Below, in pieces: positions 27,119 through 36,394 of a stretch of DNA of 64,000 bases. The DNA lies in assembly GCA_943789335.1 (NCBI GenBank), contig CALSTS010000003.1:94774-158773 (forward strand). The letters are read 5' to 3'. Both the position numbers and the translations under genes were made by a program. Each line of letters starts with the position of its first letter. Positions within the stretch are counted from its first letter, which is position 1. The stretch comes from an uncultured Pseudomonadales bacterium (GTDB lineage: Bacteria; Pseudomonadota; Gammaproteobacteria; Pseudomonadales; Pseudohongiellaceae). The notes beneath the pieces are model-generated. The model saw only the letters and a list, made by a program, of their open reading frames with translations, was not told the DNA's origin and did no database searches.

Positions 27119-28387
27119 TCATCTTTGCCTTGCAACATCTTCGGCAGTCACGATCCCTCCTGGGTTCTCCCATGACTGACGTACAAAAGTGGCCACTGCA
27201 GCGATCTCATCGTCATCCAGCAGATACTGAAACTCTCCCATTTTGTCATACCAGCTGTCAGGCAACTCCGAGCGTTCCGGACCGTAGAGGATGACGTTGA
27301 TCAGCGAAGCAGGATTCTCAGCCAGCACCACCAGGCTGCCGCTGGCTAGTCGCGGTGCCATCTCCATGTCACCCAGACCCGTCGGTAAGTGACATGTCCC
27401 ACAATGAAGATTATAAACTGTGCGGCCGCGTCCCATTGTAAGATTGCCTGCGACTTCCCGGGAAGCCTCTTCCACGGGCGGAAGACTCTTCAGGTAAGTT
27501 GTCATTGCATCGACATCTTCGATGTCCAGATGCCGTGTGCTTTTCATAATGACTTCGTTCATTGGCCCAAAAGTTTCGACCAGTGAGTTTTTCCCTGTCT
27601 TCAGGTAATCAGTCAGCTGCTCGTGCGTCCAGTAGCCAAGACCGGCATCGTTCGATCTGAGGTTTGGTGCAAACCATTCGCGAACTGCACCGCCGGACAC
27701 CTCATCTGAATAGACTCCGCCAGCCATTGTCAGGTTTGTTTCTTCAGCACCAAGGAAATTTCTGGGCGAATGACAAGCACTGCAATGAGCCAGGGCTTCA
27801 ACCAGGTAAGCGCCACGATTCCAGTCCTCTGAATTGGATTCATCAGGTTCATAAATGCCGGGCTCAAAGTACAGCGCCTTCCAGATCGTCATCAGCCAGC
27901 GCTGATTGAACGGAAAACCCAGTTCGTTGTTCGGCGTAGCCTGGCGAACGGGCGGTAAGCTCATCAAGTACAGAAATATAGCTGCAGTGTCGGTATCGGT
28001 TAGCTTTGTGAATGCGGTATACGGAAACGCGGGATACAGATGCTGTCCGTTTGGTCGCACGCCATGCCTCATCGATGCCAGGAAATCTTCAAACGACCAG
28101 TTCCCGATGCCGTTATCTGCATCCGGAGTAATATTTGTCGAGTAGATTGTGCCGAACTGTGTTGCAAACGCGACGCCGCCCGCCATATCACTACCGCCAG
28201 GCGAGGTATGGCATGCGGCACAGTTGCCGACTGTTGCCAGATACTTGCCGCGCTCGAGCATTTCTTCGTTGCCCAACATCTCTGCGATCACCAGGTCGGT
28301 GTTCACTTCAGTAGTGCTGCCGAACATAGCAATCGCCAAAAACGCCAGCGTTATCGCAAGCAGGAATCCAGACAGTTTTTTGATCAT
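27119..28387 (-). CDS. Three-haem cytochrome c
   Basis: 422 residues, signal/anchor 1 to about 24. Three CXXCH sites in three domains: CAACH (about 57), CSACH (about 207) and CGTCH (about 331), each domain with downstream Met candidates. The layout equals the cytochrome subunit of membrane alcohol/aldehyde/sugar dehydrogenases (for example the gluconate dehydrogenase cytochrome), which passes electrons to the quinol oxidase. Here no dehydrogenase large subunit is encoded; instead it leads the operon with DUF1592 and DUF1552 genes, so it is probably their electron acceptor (inference). First gene after island end D. Confidence 0.9.
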   Translation of the reverse strand: MIKKLSGFLLAITLAFLAIAMFGSTTEVNTDLVIAEMLGNEEMLERGKYLATVGNCAACHTSPGGSDMAGGVAFATQFGTIYSTNITPDADNGIGNWSFEDFLASMRHGVRPNGQHLYPAFPYTAFTKLTDTDTAAIFLYLMSLPPVRQATPNNELGFPFNQRWLMTIWKALYFEPGIYEPDESNSEDWNRGAYLVEALAHCSACHSPRNFLGAEETNLTMAGGVYSDEVSGGAVREWFAPNLRSNDAGLGYWTHEQLTDYLKTGKNSLVETFGPMNEVIMKSTRHLDIEDVDAMTTYLKSLPPVEEASREVAGNLTMGRGRTVYNLHCGTCHLPTGLGDMEMAPRLASGSLVVLAENPASLINVILYGPERSELPDSWYDKMGEFQYLLDDDEIAAVATFVRQSWENPGGIVTAEDVARQR

Positions 28388-28417
28388 ACTCGTTTTCGCA
28401 TTGAATACTCGTAAATA

Positions 28418-28435
28418 GGCACTGACAAGTTAACT
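28418..28435 (+). repeat. IS6-like terminal sequence, copy D (right edge of the island)
   Basis: GGCACTGACAAGTTAACT. The GGCACTG opening is like that of IS6-family terminal repeats, and an IS6-type transposase start codon follows 24 bp after the repeat. It is in inverted orientation to copy C, so the island 21587-28417 is bounded by two outward-facing element ends. Confidence 0.65.
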
Positions 28436-28458
28436 CGATAAATTGATATATTCAACTT

Positions 28459-28545
28459 ATGAAACCATCAAAAAGACTATATAAACGACATCGATTCCTT
28501 TCTGAAATCATTAAAAGATCGTTTTCGTCCAATAGTGGATATTAA
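28459..28545 (+). mobile_element. IS6-family transposase N-terminal remnant
   Basis: ATG followed by 27 codons beginning MKPSKRLYKRHRFLSEII, which is the start of IS6-family transposases (Lys-Arg-His-Arg-Phe-x-x-Glu-Ile-Ile). The frame then breaks (KRSFSSNSGY, TAA) and nothing of the DDE core remains. Position and orientation fit end D as the left end of this element. The rest of the element has been deleted. Confidence 0.6.
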
Positions 28546-28624
28546 CCGTGTAAGTGCGTGCTACTATATTTTTCTATTACTATTGTGTTTTCTTGTAAAC
28601 ATATACATTTAAAGGAGCGTTATC

Positions 28625-29119
28625 ATGGCTAAAAAGAAAGAAATGCATCTTGTCGAGGAACTCGAATCGAATTTTCAATCCTTGCATAAAAAAATTGTCA
28701 AATCCAAAGACAATTACCTGGCGAGCCATCAGAAAGAGTTTAACAAGGCTTCAAGGGCAGTGAAATCTGCTCAGTCAAAACTCCTCAGGGCAAAAAAACA
28801 GGTGATTAAAGTTGCCCTAGCGGCTAAAAAATCAGGCTCAAAGAAGGCGCACAATGAAGTTGTGAAAGCCAAAGCCGCAGCTGCCTTATTGGGAAATTCG
28901 CTGCATGAAGCAAAAGCCATTATGGCAACATCCCAGAGCAAGCTGAAAACTGCCAAACCCTTTCAGAAGAAACTCACAGCCCGAGCTAAAGCACTAGAAG
29001 CATTTGAAAAAAGTTGGGAGAAAAAAGTAAAAGCTGAAGCCGCTAGCGCAGCTAGAAGAGCAGCCGCTGCCCGCAAAAAAAGAGCAGCCGCGGCACGTGC
29101 TAAGAAAGCCGAGGGCTAG
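28625..29119 (+). CDS. Lys/Ala-rich basic coiled-coil protein
   Basis: 164 residues, strongly basic, preceded by AAAGGAGCG. Nearly all alpha-helix: alternating Lys/Ala/Glu residues from 20 to 135 suggest a long coiled coil, and the tail (AARRAAAARKKRAAAARAKK) is an Arg/Lys/Ala run. No signal peptide. It resembles histone-H1-like and AlgP-type proteins, and the N-terminal part of the protein at 59209-60279; DNA binding is therefore a guess from composition. Its position directly beyond the IS remnant leaves open whether it is native. Confidence 0.7.
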   Translation: MAKKKEMHLVEELESNFQSLHKKIVKSKDNYLASHQKEFNKASRAVKSAQSKLLRAKKQVIKVALAAKKSGSKKAHNEVVKAKAAAALLGNSLHEAKAIMATSQSKLKTAKPFQKKLTARAKALEAFEKSWEKKVKAEAASAARRAAAARKKRAAAARAKKAEG

Positions 29120-29185
29120 GAGTACTGTTAATAACAGATTGAATCCTTTAATAATATCCGCTATCTATACAAAACGGACATTAGC

Positions 29186-29214
29186 TTGAGTCTGTGTACA
29201 TGCAGATTCATAAT
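29186..29214 (+). promoter_or_regulatory. Candidate sigma-70 promoter of the beta-propeller gene
   Basis: TTGAGT, a 17-bp spacer and CATAAT, 63 bp before the start codon. Both boxes are one or two changes from consensus. Confidence 0.35.
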
Positions 29215-29276
29215 GCTTACAGCCTTATAAATTATGCAGAAGTTTGTAGAGTAACTATTTTCTTTGGAAGAAAATT

Positions 29277-30383
29277 ATGAAAATCAATAATGTACTCATA
29301 TCCACAGTCTTAATCATCACTCCCCTGGCAGTCATTGCTCAACAGCAAATGGTAGACCCGATTCGTACTCCCAGCGTCCAGGCCGGAAATGATCCTAATC
29401 GCGAAGCATTTGTACTGAGTAATTGCAGTAATCCAGCCGAACCCGTAGGAGGTAGCGGAGGTATCCGAGTTATACCTGGTGCCGGACAGCCAGTGATATT
29501 TGAAAATGCTCCTGTTGAGGTCATTCCAGGTATTATTGCAGCAGGGCAACGCTGGCGGCGTATCTGGGAGGGCAGTGGGAATAATACCGACAGTCCTATC
29601 GCAACAGATAAAGGCATTCTGATGGCAATGAATGACCTGAATCAGATTATAGAGATAGGTCTCGATGGCAGTGTTGAGGTAATCGCCACGGATACTTATA
29701 CCAGCGGGGCGATGGCATTGACACCTGATGGCACCCTCTATGTGGGTGAACGAGCACTGAACCGCGGTATTTGGCAGGTAGAACCACGCCGTCTGTTCAC
29801 CAACACGATGAATGGCGAACCTCTCGAGTGTCTTGGCCCTGGAGTACTTAACGATCTAGTTGCTGATCAAAAAGGCGGTATGTACATGACAATGGGTGGC
29901 GTTTATTATGCGAATGCTGCAGGCGTTGTCAGTGGACGTTATGGACAAGTTCGCGGTAACGGGATTGCTGTGAGCCCTGATGGCAACACTTTATATGTCA
30001 CTGGTCGACTCCCTGGCGCAACACCACCGGCGAACCTAGCATTACCAGCAGGCGCACCGGAACCCACAGGCGGCATTGTTGCTTTTGATATTCAGCCTGA
30101 TGGCTCATTGACCAATGAACGCCAATTCGCCTGGGCAGGTAGGGACGGCATGCAGGTCGATACTGAAGGCCGTATCTTCACTCCTGACAATGGCGCCTGG
30201 GTCATTGATCCAGATAATGGTGAATTTCTTGGATACTTCCCAGCACCGCCTGGCACCCATGGCTTACATTTTGGTGGGGCCGACAAGCGCTCCTTGTTCT
30301 CTATAACACTAGGTGTACAAACCGCTGTGTACGCAATCGATATGCAAGCACAGGGATTTCAGGTCGGGGAATGGAGGAAATAA
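29277..30383 (+). CDS. Secreted SMP-30/gluconolactonase-like beta-propeller
   Basis: 368 residues, signal peptide 1 to about 21 (AVIAQQ), GGAAG ribosome site. The mature protein is a six-bladed propeller with repeats such as GALTLTPDGTLYVGER-like, LVADQKGGMYMTMGGVYY and IAVSPDGNTLYVTGRLPG, then GMQVDTEGRIFT and HGLHFGG. SMP-30/Gnl/LRE-family enzymes bind one divalent metal and open lactones; here the Glu/Asn/Asp metal set cannot be fixed by eye, so hydrolase activity is only likely. Exported to the periplasm. Confidence 0.82.
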   Translation: MKINNVLISTVLIITPLAVIAQQQMVDPIRTPSVQAGNDPNREAFVLSNCSNPAEPVGGSGGIRVIPGAGQPVIFENAPVEVIPGIIAAGQRWRRIWEGSGNNTDSPIATDKGILMAMNDLNQIIEIGLDGSVEVIATDTYTSGAMALTPDGTLYVGERALNRGIWQVEPRRLFTNTMNGEPLECLGPGVLNDLVADQKGGMYMTMGGVYYANAAGVVSGRYGQVRGNGIAVSPDGNTLYVTGRLPGATPPANLALPAGAPEPTGGIVAFDIQPDGSLTNERQFAWAGRDGMQVDTEGRIFTPDNGAWVIDPDNGEFLGYFPAPPGTHGLHFGGADKRSLFSITLGVQTAVYAIDMQAQGFQVGEWRK

Positions 30384-30628
30384 ACTAATTTAAATTTGTC
30401 GCAACATAACGATTAGCTCAAGCATGATCAACTGAGTTGGTACCTATTAATGATAGGCGTTAATTTCCTCTGGCGACCCTGTGTTGGCTGGCGATACTAG
30501 GGCCAGGCCACAAAGCAGATTCTCTGGATTAGTTGAATTTTATATATAAACCTTATAATAGTAAGCGCAAAGACACAGAGCGTTTATAGATACTGTTAAG
30601 TATCTATTTCTGAATGAGATAATTTGCC

Positions 30629-31018
30629 ATGAAAGAATGCAATCAATGTGGGAAGTGTTGCGTGAATTATAGTAATGGCGGACTATCTGCGTTGAAAAGC
30701 GAAATAGAATATTGGGAAGCATTTAGGCCAAATATTTTTAGTTATGTCAGTAATGGAAATATCTGGATGAACCCCGCCACTGGCAAACAAATGGAGCGGT
30801 GCCCATGGTTACGACATTTGCCGAATGAGAATCAGTACATCTGTGATATTTACGAAGATCGACCAGAGGATTGTAAACACTACCCCGTTACTATAAATCA
30901 GATGGTTAAGGATCAATGTGAAATGCTAGAAGAAAAAGATTTGATCTACCCCAAACAGGCACAAAAATCACTCGACAGGATCATGTCTGAAAGTAGACCC
31001 TCAGTCGATAATAGATAA
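30629..31018 (+). CDS. YkgJ-type cysteine-cluster protein
   Basis: 129 residues. The CNQCGKCCVNYS opening with later CPWL, CDIYEDRPEDCKHYP cysteines is the YkgJ (PF03692) pattern of eight or so cysteines, thought to bind Zn or an Fe-S cluster. A related family member (YcgN) is encoded at 50930-51376. Cytoplasmic, function unknown. The ribosome site is weak. A short hairpin follows the gene. Confidence 0.88.
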   Translation: MKECNQCGKCCVNYSNGGLSALKSEIEYWEAFRPNIFSYVSNGNIWMNPATGKQMERCPWLRHLPNENQYICDIYEDRPEDCKHYPVTINQMVKDQCEMLEEKDLIYPKQAQKSLDRIMSESRPSVDNR

Positions 31019-31087
31019 AATTAGCCAAAGGGGATAAATACTTCGCAAGTATGGGTGATCGTCAAAAATGAAGCGGCCTAGACCTCC

Positions 31088-31107
31088 AAACCTCGAGGTT
31101 TTTTTCT
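31088..31107. terminator. Possible terminator between YkgJ gene and ung
   Basis: AAACC-TCGA-GGTTT followed by four more T on the plus strand. A short five-pair stem, placed between the convergent YkgJ-like gene and ung. Confidence 0.4.
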
Positions 31108-31124
31108 AGTCTGTGCTACTGACG

Positions 31125-31850
31125 TCAACTTAACTCTGGAACCTTCCAATCAATAATTTGCTTCCCGTGCTTTTTCAAATAAGCATTTGTCTGGGAGAAA
31201 TGTTTGTTACCTAGGAAGCCCCGATGCGCCGATAAAGGTGAAGGATGTGGCGATTGCAAAACCAGATGTTTATTTCTATCGATAAATTGACCTTTCTTTT
31301 GCGCGTAGCTACCCCAAAGTAAAAAAACCAACCCTGATTTTTTTTCATTAAGAATGCTAATGACTTTGTCAGTAAAGTGCTCCCATCCTTTACCCTGGTG
31401 AGAAGCAGCAAGAGCTTGTTCAACCGTAAGCACAGAATTAAGTAACAGCACCCCTTGCTCCGCCCAGTACGTTAAGCAACCATGGTGGGCAGGCGTAATC
31501 CCAATATCTGCTGCAAGCTCTTTATATATATTCATTAATGATGGAGGTATTGGCACACCGGGTAATACAGAAAAACACAGTCCATGCGCTTGCCTAGGCC
31601 CGTGATAAGGATCTTGTCCTAATATAATGACCTTAACCTGCCCTAAAGGAGTTCTATTAAGGGCATCAAATATTAAATGTCCAGGTGGAAAGATTTGTTT
31701 ATGTGCGGCTTTTTCTTGTTGTAAAAAAGCTCTTAAGTTTTGCATGTAAGCCTGATCAAATTCATCTGCAAGTTCAGCTAACCAGGACTCTTCCAGTTGT
31801 ATCTTAGTTTGCGCTTTCTGCTCAATCTTTTTTTGCAAGCCTTCAGCCAT
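31125..31850 (-). CDS. ung: Uracil-DNA glycosylase
   Basis: 241 residues from the ATG at 31850, which overlaps the lysS stop (ATGGCTGA); a longer frame reaches into lysS. Family 1 UDG: the water-activating motif [18 protein letters not shown] with catalytic Asp, the LLLNSVLT strand, and [11 protein letters not shown] with the catalytic His and the leucine-wedge loop. Removes uracil from DNA to start base-excision repair. Expressed behind lysS. Confidence 0.96.
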   Translation of the reverse strand: MAEGLQKKIEQKAQTKIQLEESWLAELADEFDQAYMQNLRAFLQQEKAAHKQIFPPGHLIFDALNRTPLGQVKVIILGQDPYHGPRQAHGLCFSVLPGVPIPPSLMNIYKELAADIGITPAHHGCLTYWAEQGVLLLNSVLTVEQALAASHQGKGWEHFTDKVISILNEKKSGLVFLLWGSYAQKKGQFIDRNKHLVLQSPHPSPLSAHRGFLGNKHFSQTNAYLKKHGKQIIDWKVPELS

Positions 31851-33342
31851 GTTGAGGGCGCATATGCGGGAACAAAAGCACATCGCGGATAGATGCTGAA
31901 TCAGTATATAGCATCACTAATCGATCTATCCCGATACCTTCCCCAGCTGCTGGAGGCAAACCGTACTCAAGCGCAGTAATATAATCACTATCAAAGTGCA
32001 TGGCTTCAATATCCCCAGCATCCTTCTCCGCAACCTGTGCATGGAAACGTTTAGCTTGATCTTCAGAATCATTTAATTCAGAAAAGCCATTGGCAATTTC
32101 CTTCCCGGCAATAAACAATTCAAAGCGGTCTGTAATTTCAGGGTTGGAGTCATTACAACGTGCCAGCGGTGAAACTTCAGTCGGGTATTCCGTAATAAAC
32201 GTCGGTTGCTGCAATAAATGCTCAACTTTTTCATCAAATATTTCCATTTGTATTTTTCCGACACCCCACGATTCTTTCACCTCAATACCAAACTTTTCAG
32301 CCAGTTTTGTAAGGCTAGCAATATCTGTCAGTTCTTTTTCAGTCACCCCTTCTACATTATTCAGAATGGAATCTAGCACTGTCATTCTGCTAAAGGGCTC
32401 GGCGAAATCCAGTGCAATATCTTGATAATTAATCGTCGTTTCGCCTATCACTTCTTCAGCAATATGGCGCAGCATGTTTTCCGTAAAATCCATTAAATGA
32501 TGATAATCTGTATAAGCCTGATAAAACTCTAGCATGGTGAATTCAGGATTATGTCGAGTTGATAAACCTTCATTACGAAAGTTTCGATTAATCTCATAAA
32601 CTCTTTCAAACCCACCTACCACCAACCTTTTCAGATATAGTTCTGGAGCAATACGTAAATACATATCCTGATCTAAAGCATTGTGATAAGTGACAAACGG
32701 ACGAGCAGTAGCCCCACCCGGAATCATTTGTAGCATCGGGGTTTCCACTTCCATGAAATCATCTGCATCCATGAAACGTCTAATAGCATTAATAATTTTA
32801 GAACGAACGATAAATGTTTCTCTTACTTCCTCATTGGCAATCAGATCAACATAACGCTGGCGATAACGCACTTCAGTATCACTCAAGCCTTTATGTTTAT
32901 CTGGCAATGGCCTTAATGATTTCGTTAATAAGCGAATTTCACTGACTCGCACAGATAATTCGCCTTTACCCGTTTTAAACACCTCTCCTGTGGCAGCAAC
33001 AATGTCACCAAGGTCCCAACTTTTAATTTCTTTATTCTTATCTTCGTCAAAACCTTTAAAGTTTACATAGAGTTGTATTTGCCCACTGCCATCCAGTAAA
33101 ACTATAAAAGGGCCACGCATACGAATCACTCTACCCGCAACACTGACGATAGAATGAACTTCTTCTATGTCTTCTTTACTTTGCTCGTCATATTTTGAGT
33201 GCAGATCATTAGCAAAAGCAGTGCGACGAAAATCATTCGGAAATGCTATCCCCTGCTGTCGTATTTCATTAAGCTTTTCACGGCGCTGATGAATTAGTTT
33301 ATTTTCATCAAGCGTATTTTCGTTTGTTTCGTTATCACTCAT
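31843..33342 (-). CDS. lysS: Lysyl-tRNA synthetase (class II)
   Basis: 499 residues, full length. An N-terminal OB-fold (about 60-160) binds the anticodon; class II motifs follow: motif 1 near [10 protein letters not shown], motif 2 [18 protein letters not shown], motif 3 [12 protein letters not shown]. Charges tRNA-Lys in the cytoplasm. GAGAAG lies upstream of the ATG. It follows prfB by 44 bp, the prfB-lysS order known from E. coli, and overlaps ung. Confidence 0.98.
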   Translation of the reverse strand: MSDNETNENTLDENKLIHQRREKLNEIRQQGIAFPNDFRRTAFANDLHSKYDEQSKEDIEEVHSIVSVAGRVIRMRGPFIVLLDGSGQIQLYVNFKGFDEDKNKEIKSWDLGDIVAATGEVFKTGKGELSVRVSEIRLLTKSLRPLPDKHKGLSDTEVRYRQRYVDLIANEEVRETFIVRSKIINAIRRFMDADDFMEVETPMLQMIPGGATARPFVTYHNALDQDMYLRIAPELYLKRLVVGGFERVYEINRNFRNEGLSTRHNPEFTMLEFYQAYTDYHHLMDFTENMLRHIAEEVIGETTINYQDIALDFAEPFSRMTVLDSILNNVEGVTEKELTDIASLTKLAEKFGIEVKESWGVGKIQMEIFDEKVEHLLQQPTFITEYPTEVSPLARCNDSNPEITDRFELFIAGKEIANGFSELNDSEDQAKRFHAQVAEKDAGDIEAMHFDSDYITALEYGLPPAAGEGIGIDRLVMLYTDSASIRDVLLFPHMRPQHG

Positions 33343-33386
33343 TGTTAACTTCTCAGTGCGTTTAATTAATATTAATTAGTTTCTTT

Positions 33387-34485
33387 TTAGAGCCCCATTT
33401 TCAGGCTAGCTTCCATAAACTGGTCAAGATCGCCATCCAATACTGCGCCAGGATTTGATGTTTCTACATTAGTACGTAAATCTTTTATCCTCGAAGCATC
33501 CAACACATAAGATCGAATCTGACTACCCCAGCCAATATCAGCTTTAGTATCTTCTACAGCTTGTAAACTTTCACGCTTTTTCAGCATTTCCATTTCGTAG
33601 AGCTTGGCTTTTAACTGCTTAATAGCGGTTTCTTTATTTTTATGTTGAGAGCGTTGGTTCTGACACTGCACTACGATTCCGCTAGGCTCATGAGTTAAAC
33701 GTACAGCAGAATCAGTGGTATTGACATGCTGCCCTCCAGCGCCACTTGATCGGTAAGTATCAACTCTTACCTGACTCATATCCAGATCAATATCAATATC
33801 ATCATCTATTTCTGGTGAAACAAAGACTGACGCAAATGAAGTATGTCGTCGATTACCTGAATCAAAGGGAGATTTTCTGACTAAGCGATGCACTCCCGTT
33901 TCAGTTCGTAACCAACCAAAAGCAAATTCCCCTTCAAAATAAAGCGTTGCACCTTTAATACCAGCACCTTCTCCTGGTGTTGACTCAACTAGTTCGGTTT
34001 TAAAACCTTTTTGTTCGCCCCAGCGCAAATACATACGCATAATCATTTCTGCCCAGTCCTGAGCTTCAGTACCCCCGGAGCCTGATTGAATATCCAGATA
34101 GGCGTTGTTGGCATCCATTTCGCCGGAAAACATACGGCGCTTTTCCAGTTGCTCTAAAGAAGTTTCAGCCCTTGCTAAATCCAATAAGGCCTCGTCCAGC
34201 AACTCTTTATCTTCTTCTTCCTTGGCAAGTTCAATAATGCTATCAATGTCAGCATAGTTTTGCTCAAGCTCGAGTATGGTGTGGACTATAGCCTGAAGAC
34301 TTGAACGCTCTTTGCCGAGCTCTTGCGCATATTCAGGTTTTTCCCAGACCGCAGATTCACCTAATTCAAGTTCTACTTCTGTTAAGCGCTCTTGTTTTTG
34401 CTCGAAGTCAAAGATACCCCCTGAGAACCGAAATACGTTCCAGGTTATCTTTTATTTGCTGTAACAAACTGTTTACTTCAAGCAT
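33387..34485 (-). CDS. prfB: Peptide chain release factor 2, with programmed +1 frameshift
   Basis: Two frames joined by recoding: 25 codons from the ATG at 34485 ([11 protein letters not shown]) to the TGA at 34408-34410, then a +1 shift onto GAC for 340 further residues, 365 in all, exactly the usual RF2 length. Visible: the SPF tripeptide that reads UGA/UAA stop codons (RKSPFDSGN), and GGQ ([11 protein letters not shown]) that triggers peptide release. Cytoplasmic, ribosome A site. RF2 level sets its own frameshift rate. The start codon follows an AAGGAAGG-type site. Confidence 0.97.
34407..34422 (-). promoter_or_regulatory. prfB: prfB programmed frameshift site
   Basis: On the minus strand AGGGGGTATCTTTGAC: an internal Shine-Dalgarno-like AGGGGG three bases before CTT TGA C, identical to the classical RF2 autoregulatory site. 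Low RF2 lets the ribosome slip to the +1 frame at CUU and finish the protein. Confidence 0.95.
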
Positions 34486-34514
34486 TTCAACCTTCCTTGA
34501 AAAAAGCGCGTATT

Positions 34515-35024
34515 CTAGCGCTTCTGTTTAGTTTCTGCCCACTTTTCAGTCGCTTTTGTGTCAGATTTTTTTGCTTCAACCCAATGCCCATCATTCTCTT
34601 TGCCTTCACCAGAATTGCTCTTCTTCCAAAAAGCCGCCTTGGTTTTTAAATAGTCCATTATAAAAGCACAAGCTGCAAAAGCTGCTTCACGATGCATGCT
34701 ACTCACCCCAACAAAAACGATTTGTTCTGACACTTTTAACTCACCGATACGATGAATAATAACGACATCAAGTAAAGGCCAACGTTGATCAGCCTCTTCA
34801 GCAATTTCCTGCAGATTTTTTTCAGTCATACCAGGGTAATGTTCAAGATAGAGAGATGAAACGCTCTGCCGAGCTGAACTTGCAGTACCCATATCATCTA
34901 ACTCTCTCACCAAGCCTGTAAAGGTAGCAAGTGCACCTATATCCTTATGCCCTGCTCTCATAGCAGCGCATTCATCATCAATACTAAAGTCTTGCTGCTG
35001 AATAGAAATTTTTAGTGAACGCAT
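34515..35024 (-). CDS. moaE: Molybdopterin synthase catalytic subunit
   Basis: 169 residues. MoaE pattern: FTGLVRE near the start, LYLEHYPGM, VVIIHRIGELKVSEQIVFVGVSSMHREAAF and KTKAAFWKK, which supply the active-site lysines and arginine. Two MoaE and two MoaD subunits add dithiolene sulfur to precursor Z. The C-terminus (from about 135, with GKENDGHWVEAKK) carries a Lys/Glu-rich insert before the usual end. Downstream of moaD with a 36-bp gap; weak ribosome site. Confidence 0.95.
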   Translation of the reverse strand: MRSLKISIQQQDFSIDDECAAMRAGHKDIGALATFTGLVRELDDMGTASSARQSVSSLYLEHYPGMTEKNLQEIAEEADQRWPLLDVVIIHRIGELKVSEQIVFVGVSSMHREAAFAACAFIMDYLKTKAAFWKKSNSGEGKENDGHWVEAKKSDTKATEKWAETKQKR

Positions 35025-35060
35025 TACTGACTCATCTTTAGTTATAAGCTTGTTCGCGGC

Positions 35061-35315
35061 TTAGCCACCCGTCACTGGAGGGAAGAAAGCAATTTCATCC
35101 TCATTAGTAACAGAGGAAGTAAAACTAGCCACAGATTGATTGACTGCAACCAAGACTGAAGACTTTTTTAACACGCTTTCCCAAGCAGAGCCATGTTGTT
35201 CAATCAGTAACGCGGCCAAAGCGTCAACCGTATCTACTTGAGTTGGCAACTCAACTTGCTCAGAAGACAAACCTAGTTTTTCACGAATACTGGCAAAATA
35301 ATGAACAGTAACCAT
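35061..35315 (-). CDS. moaD: Molybdopterin synthase sulfur-carrier subunit
   Basis: 84 residues, ubiquitin-like fold ending in the obligatory Gly-Gly (FFPPVTGG) that is adenylated and thiocarboxylated, then donates sulfur to MoaE. Strong GGAGGAAA ribosome site. Lies between moaC and moaE in one operon; moaA and moaB are not in the window. Confidence 0.94.
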   Translation of the reverse strand: MVTVHYFASIREKLGLSSEQVELPTQVDTVDALAALLIEQHGSAWESVLKKSSVLVAVNQSVASFTSSVTNEDEIAFFPPVTGG

Positions 35316-35329
35316 TTATTTTCCTCCTA

Positions 35330-35806
35330 TTACTTTCGGCTCCAATGTCCAGATTTCCCACCTTGTTTTTCAACTAGCTGGATCTGAGAAATTGTCATAC
35401 CTTTATCAACGGCTTTGCACATATCATAAATAGTTAATGCGGCAACTGATGCCGCCGTAAGCGCTTCCATTTCAACGCCAGTTTGACCTGCAAGTTTGCA
35501 CGTTGTGCTAATTTTCACCCGACTATTTGCTTCATCAGCTTCTAATTCAACATTTATTGAACTCAACATAAGTGGATGGCATAAGGGGATTAATTCAGGA
35601 CATTTCTTAGCCGCTTGAATTCCAGCAATGCGAGCTACAGCAAACACATCACCTTTTTTATGCTTACCTTCTGCGATCATAGCCAAGGTTTCCGGCTGCA
35701 TATTCACAATGGCTTCTGCTGTTGCAACGCGCTGGCTAATCTCTTTTTCTCCTACATCGACCATTTGCGCCCGGCCTTTCGAATCAAGATGTGTCAGATC
35801 ACTCAT
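35330..35806 (-). CDS. moaC: Cyclic pyranopterin monophosphate synthase
   Basis: 158 residues, full length. Signature regions: [28 protein letters not shown] (conserved His-Pro), [26 protein letters not shown] with the catalytic Lys, and a final GGKSG. Works after MoaA to make precursor Z from the 3',8-cyclo-GTP. First gene of moaC-moaD-moaE, divergent from nudJ across about 100 bp. Confidence 0.96.
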   Translation of the reverse strand: MSDLTHLDSKGRAQMVDVGEKEISQRVATAEAIVNMQPETLAMIAEGKHKKGDVFAVARIAGIQAAKKCPELIPLCHPLMLSSINVELEADEANSRVKISTTCKLAGQTGVEMEALTAASVAALTIYDMCKAVDKGMTISQIQLVEKQGGKSGHWSRK

Positions 35807-35909
35807 TTTGTTATAACTCGTCTATTTATTGTTATTCACTGATAAAGAAAGATTATCGCATTAGTTTAACGTTTATGTAGCCCCCAATTTCGGGTAGGAT
35901 GCCTCGCTT

Positions 35910-36356
35910 ATGAGCTGGCACCCACATACAACAGTAGCATGCATTGTAGAAGACAATGGTCGCTTCCTAATGGTCGAAGAAAAAGACCAGGATCAAGTTG
36001 TATTTAATCAACCCGCAGGTCATCTAGATGAAAATGAAACCCTCTATGCCGCTGCTCTGCGTGAAACTTTGGAAGAAACTGCCTGGGAGGTTGAACTTGA
36101 TGCCTTCCTTGGCACCTATCAATATCATTCTCCCAGTAATGACGTAACTTATATTAGACATTGCTTTATTTCTTCACCGGTTCAACATCGCCCAGAACTA
36201 GCTCTTGATAAAGATATTATCGCCGCACACTGGCTAAGTGCAGAAGAGATATTAGCCCCAAACTTTAAATCCCGTAGTCCTATCGTTGTAAAAGTTTTAC
36301 AAGATTATTTAGCTGGGCAGCGTTACCCTCTTTCTCTTATTTATCATCATGAATAA
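35910..36356 (+). CDS. nudJ: Nudix hydrolase, NudJ type
   Basis: 148 residues. The Nudix box GHLDENETLYAAALRETLEETAWEV fits GX5EX7REUXEEXGU with one change at the Gly (Trp). N-terminal HPHTTVACIVEDNGRFLMVEEK and PAGHLD match NudJ/phosphatase-type thiamin pyrophosphate hydrolases; NudJ in E. coli sits beside mnmA just as here. Substrate not certain. The mnmA start lies 38 bp after the stop. Confidence 0.88.
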   Translation: MSWHPHTTVACIVEDNGRFLMVEEKDQDQVVFNQPAGHLDENETLYAAALRETLEETAWEVELDAFLGTYQYHSPSNDVTYIRHCFISSPVQHRPELALDKDIIAAHWLSAEEILAPNFKSRSPIVVKVLQDYLAGQRYPLSLIYHHE

Positions 36357-36394
36357 TCGAGACACTAACAAAGATATGAAAGGTTATTGTTGGC

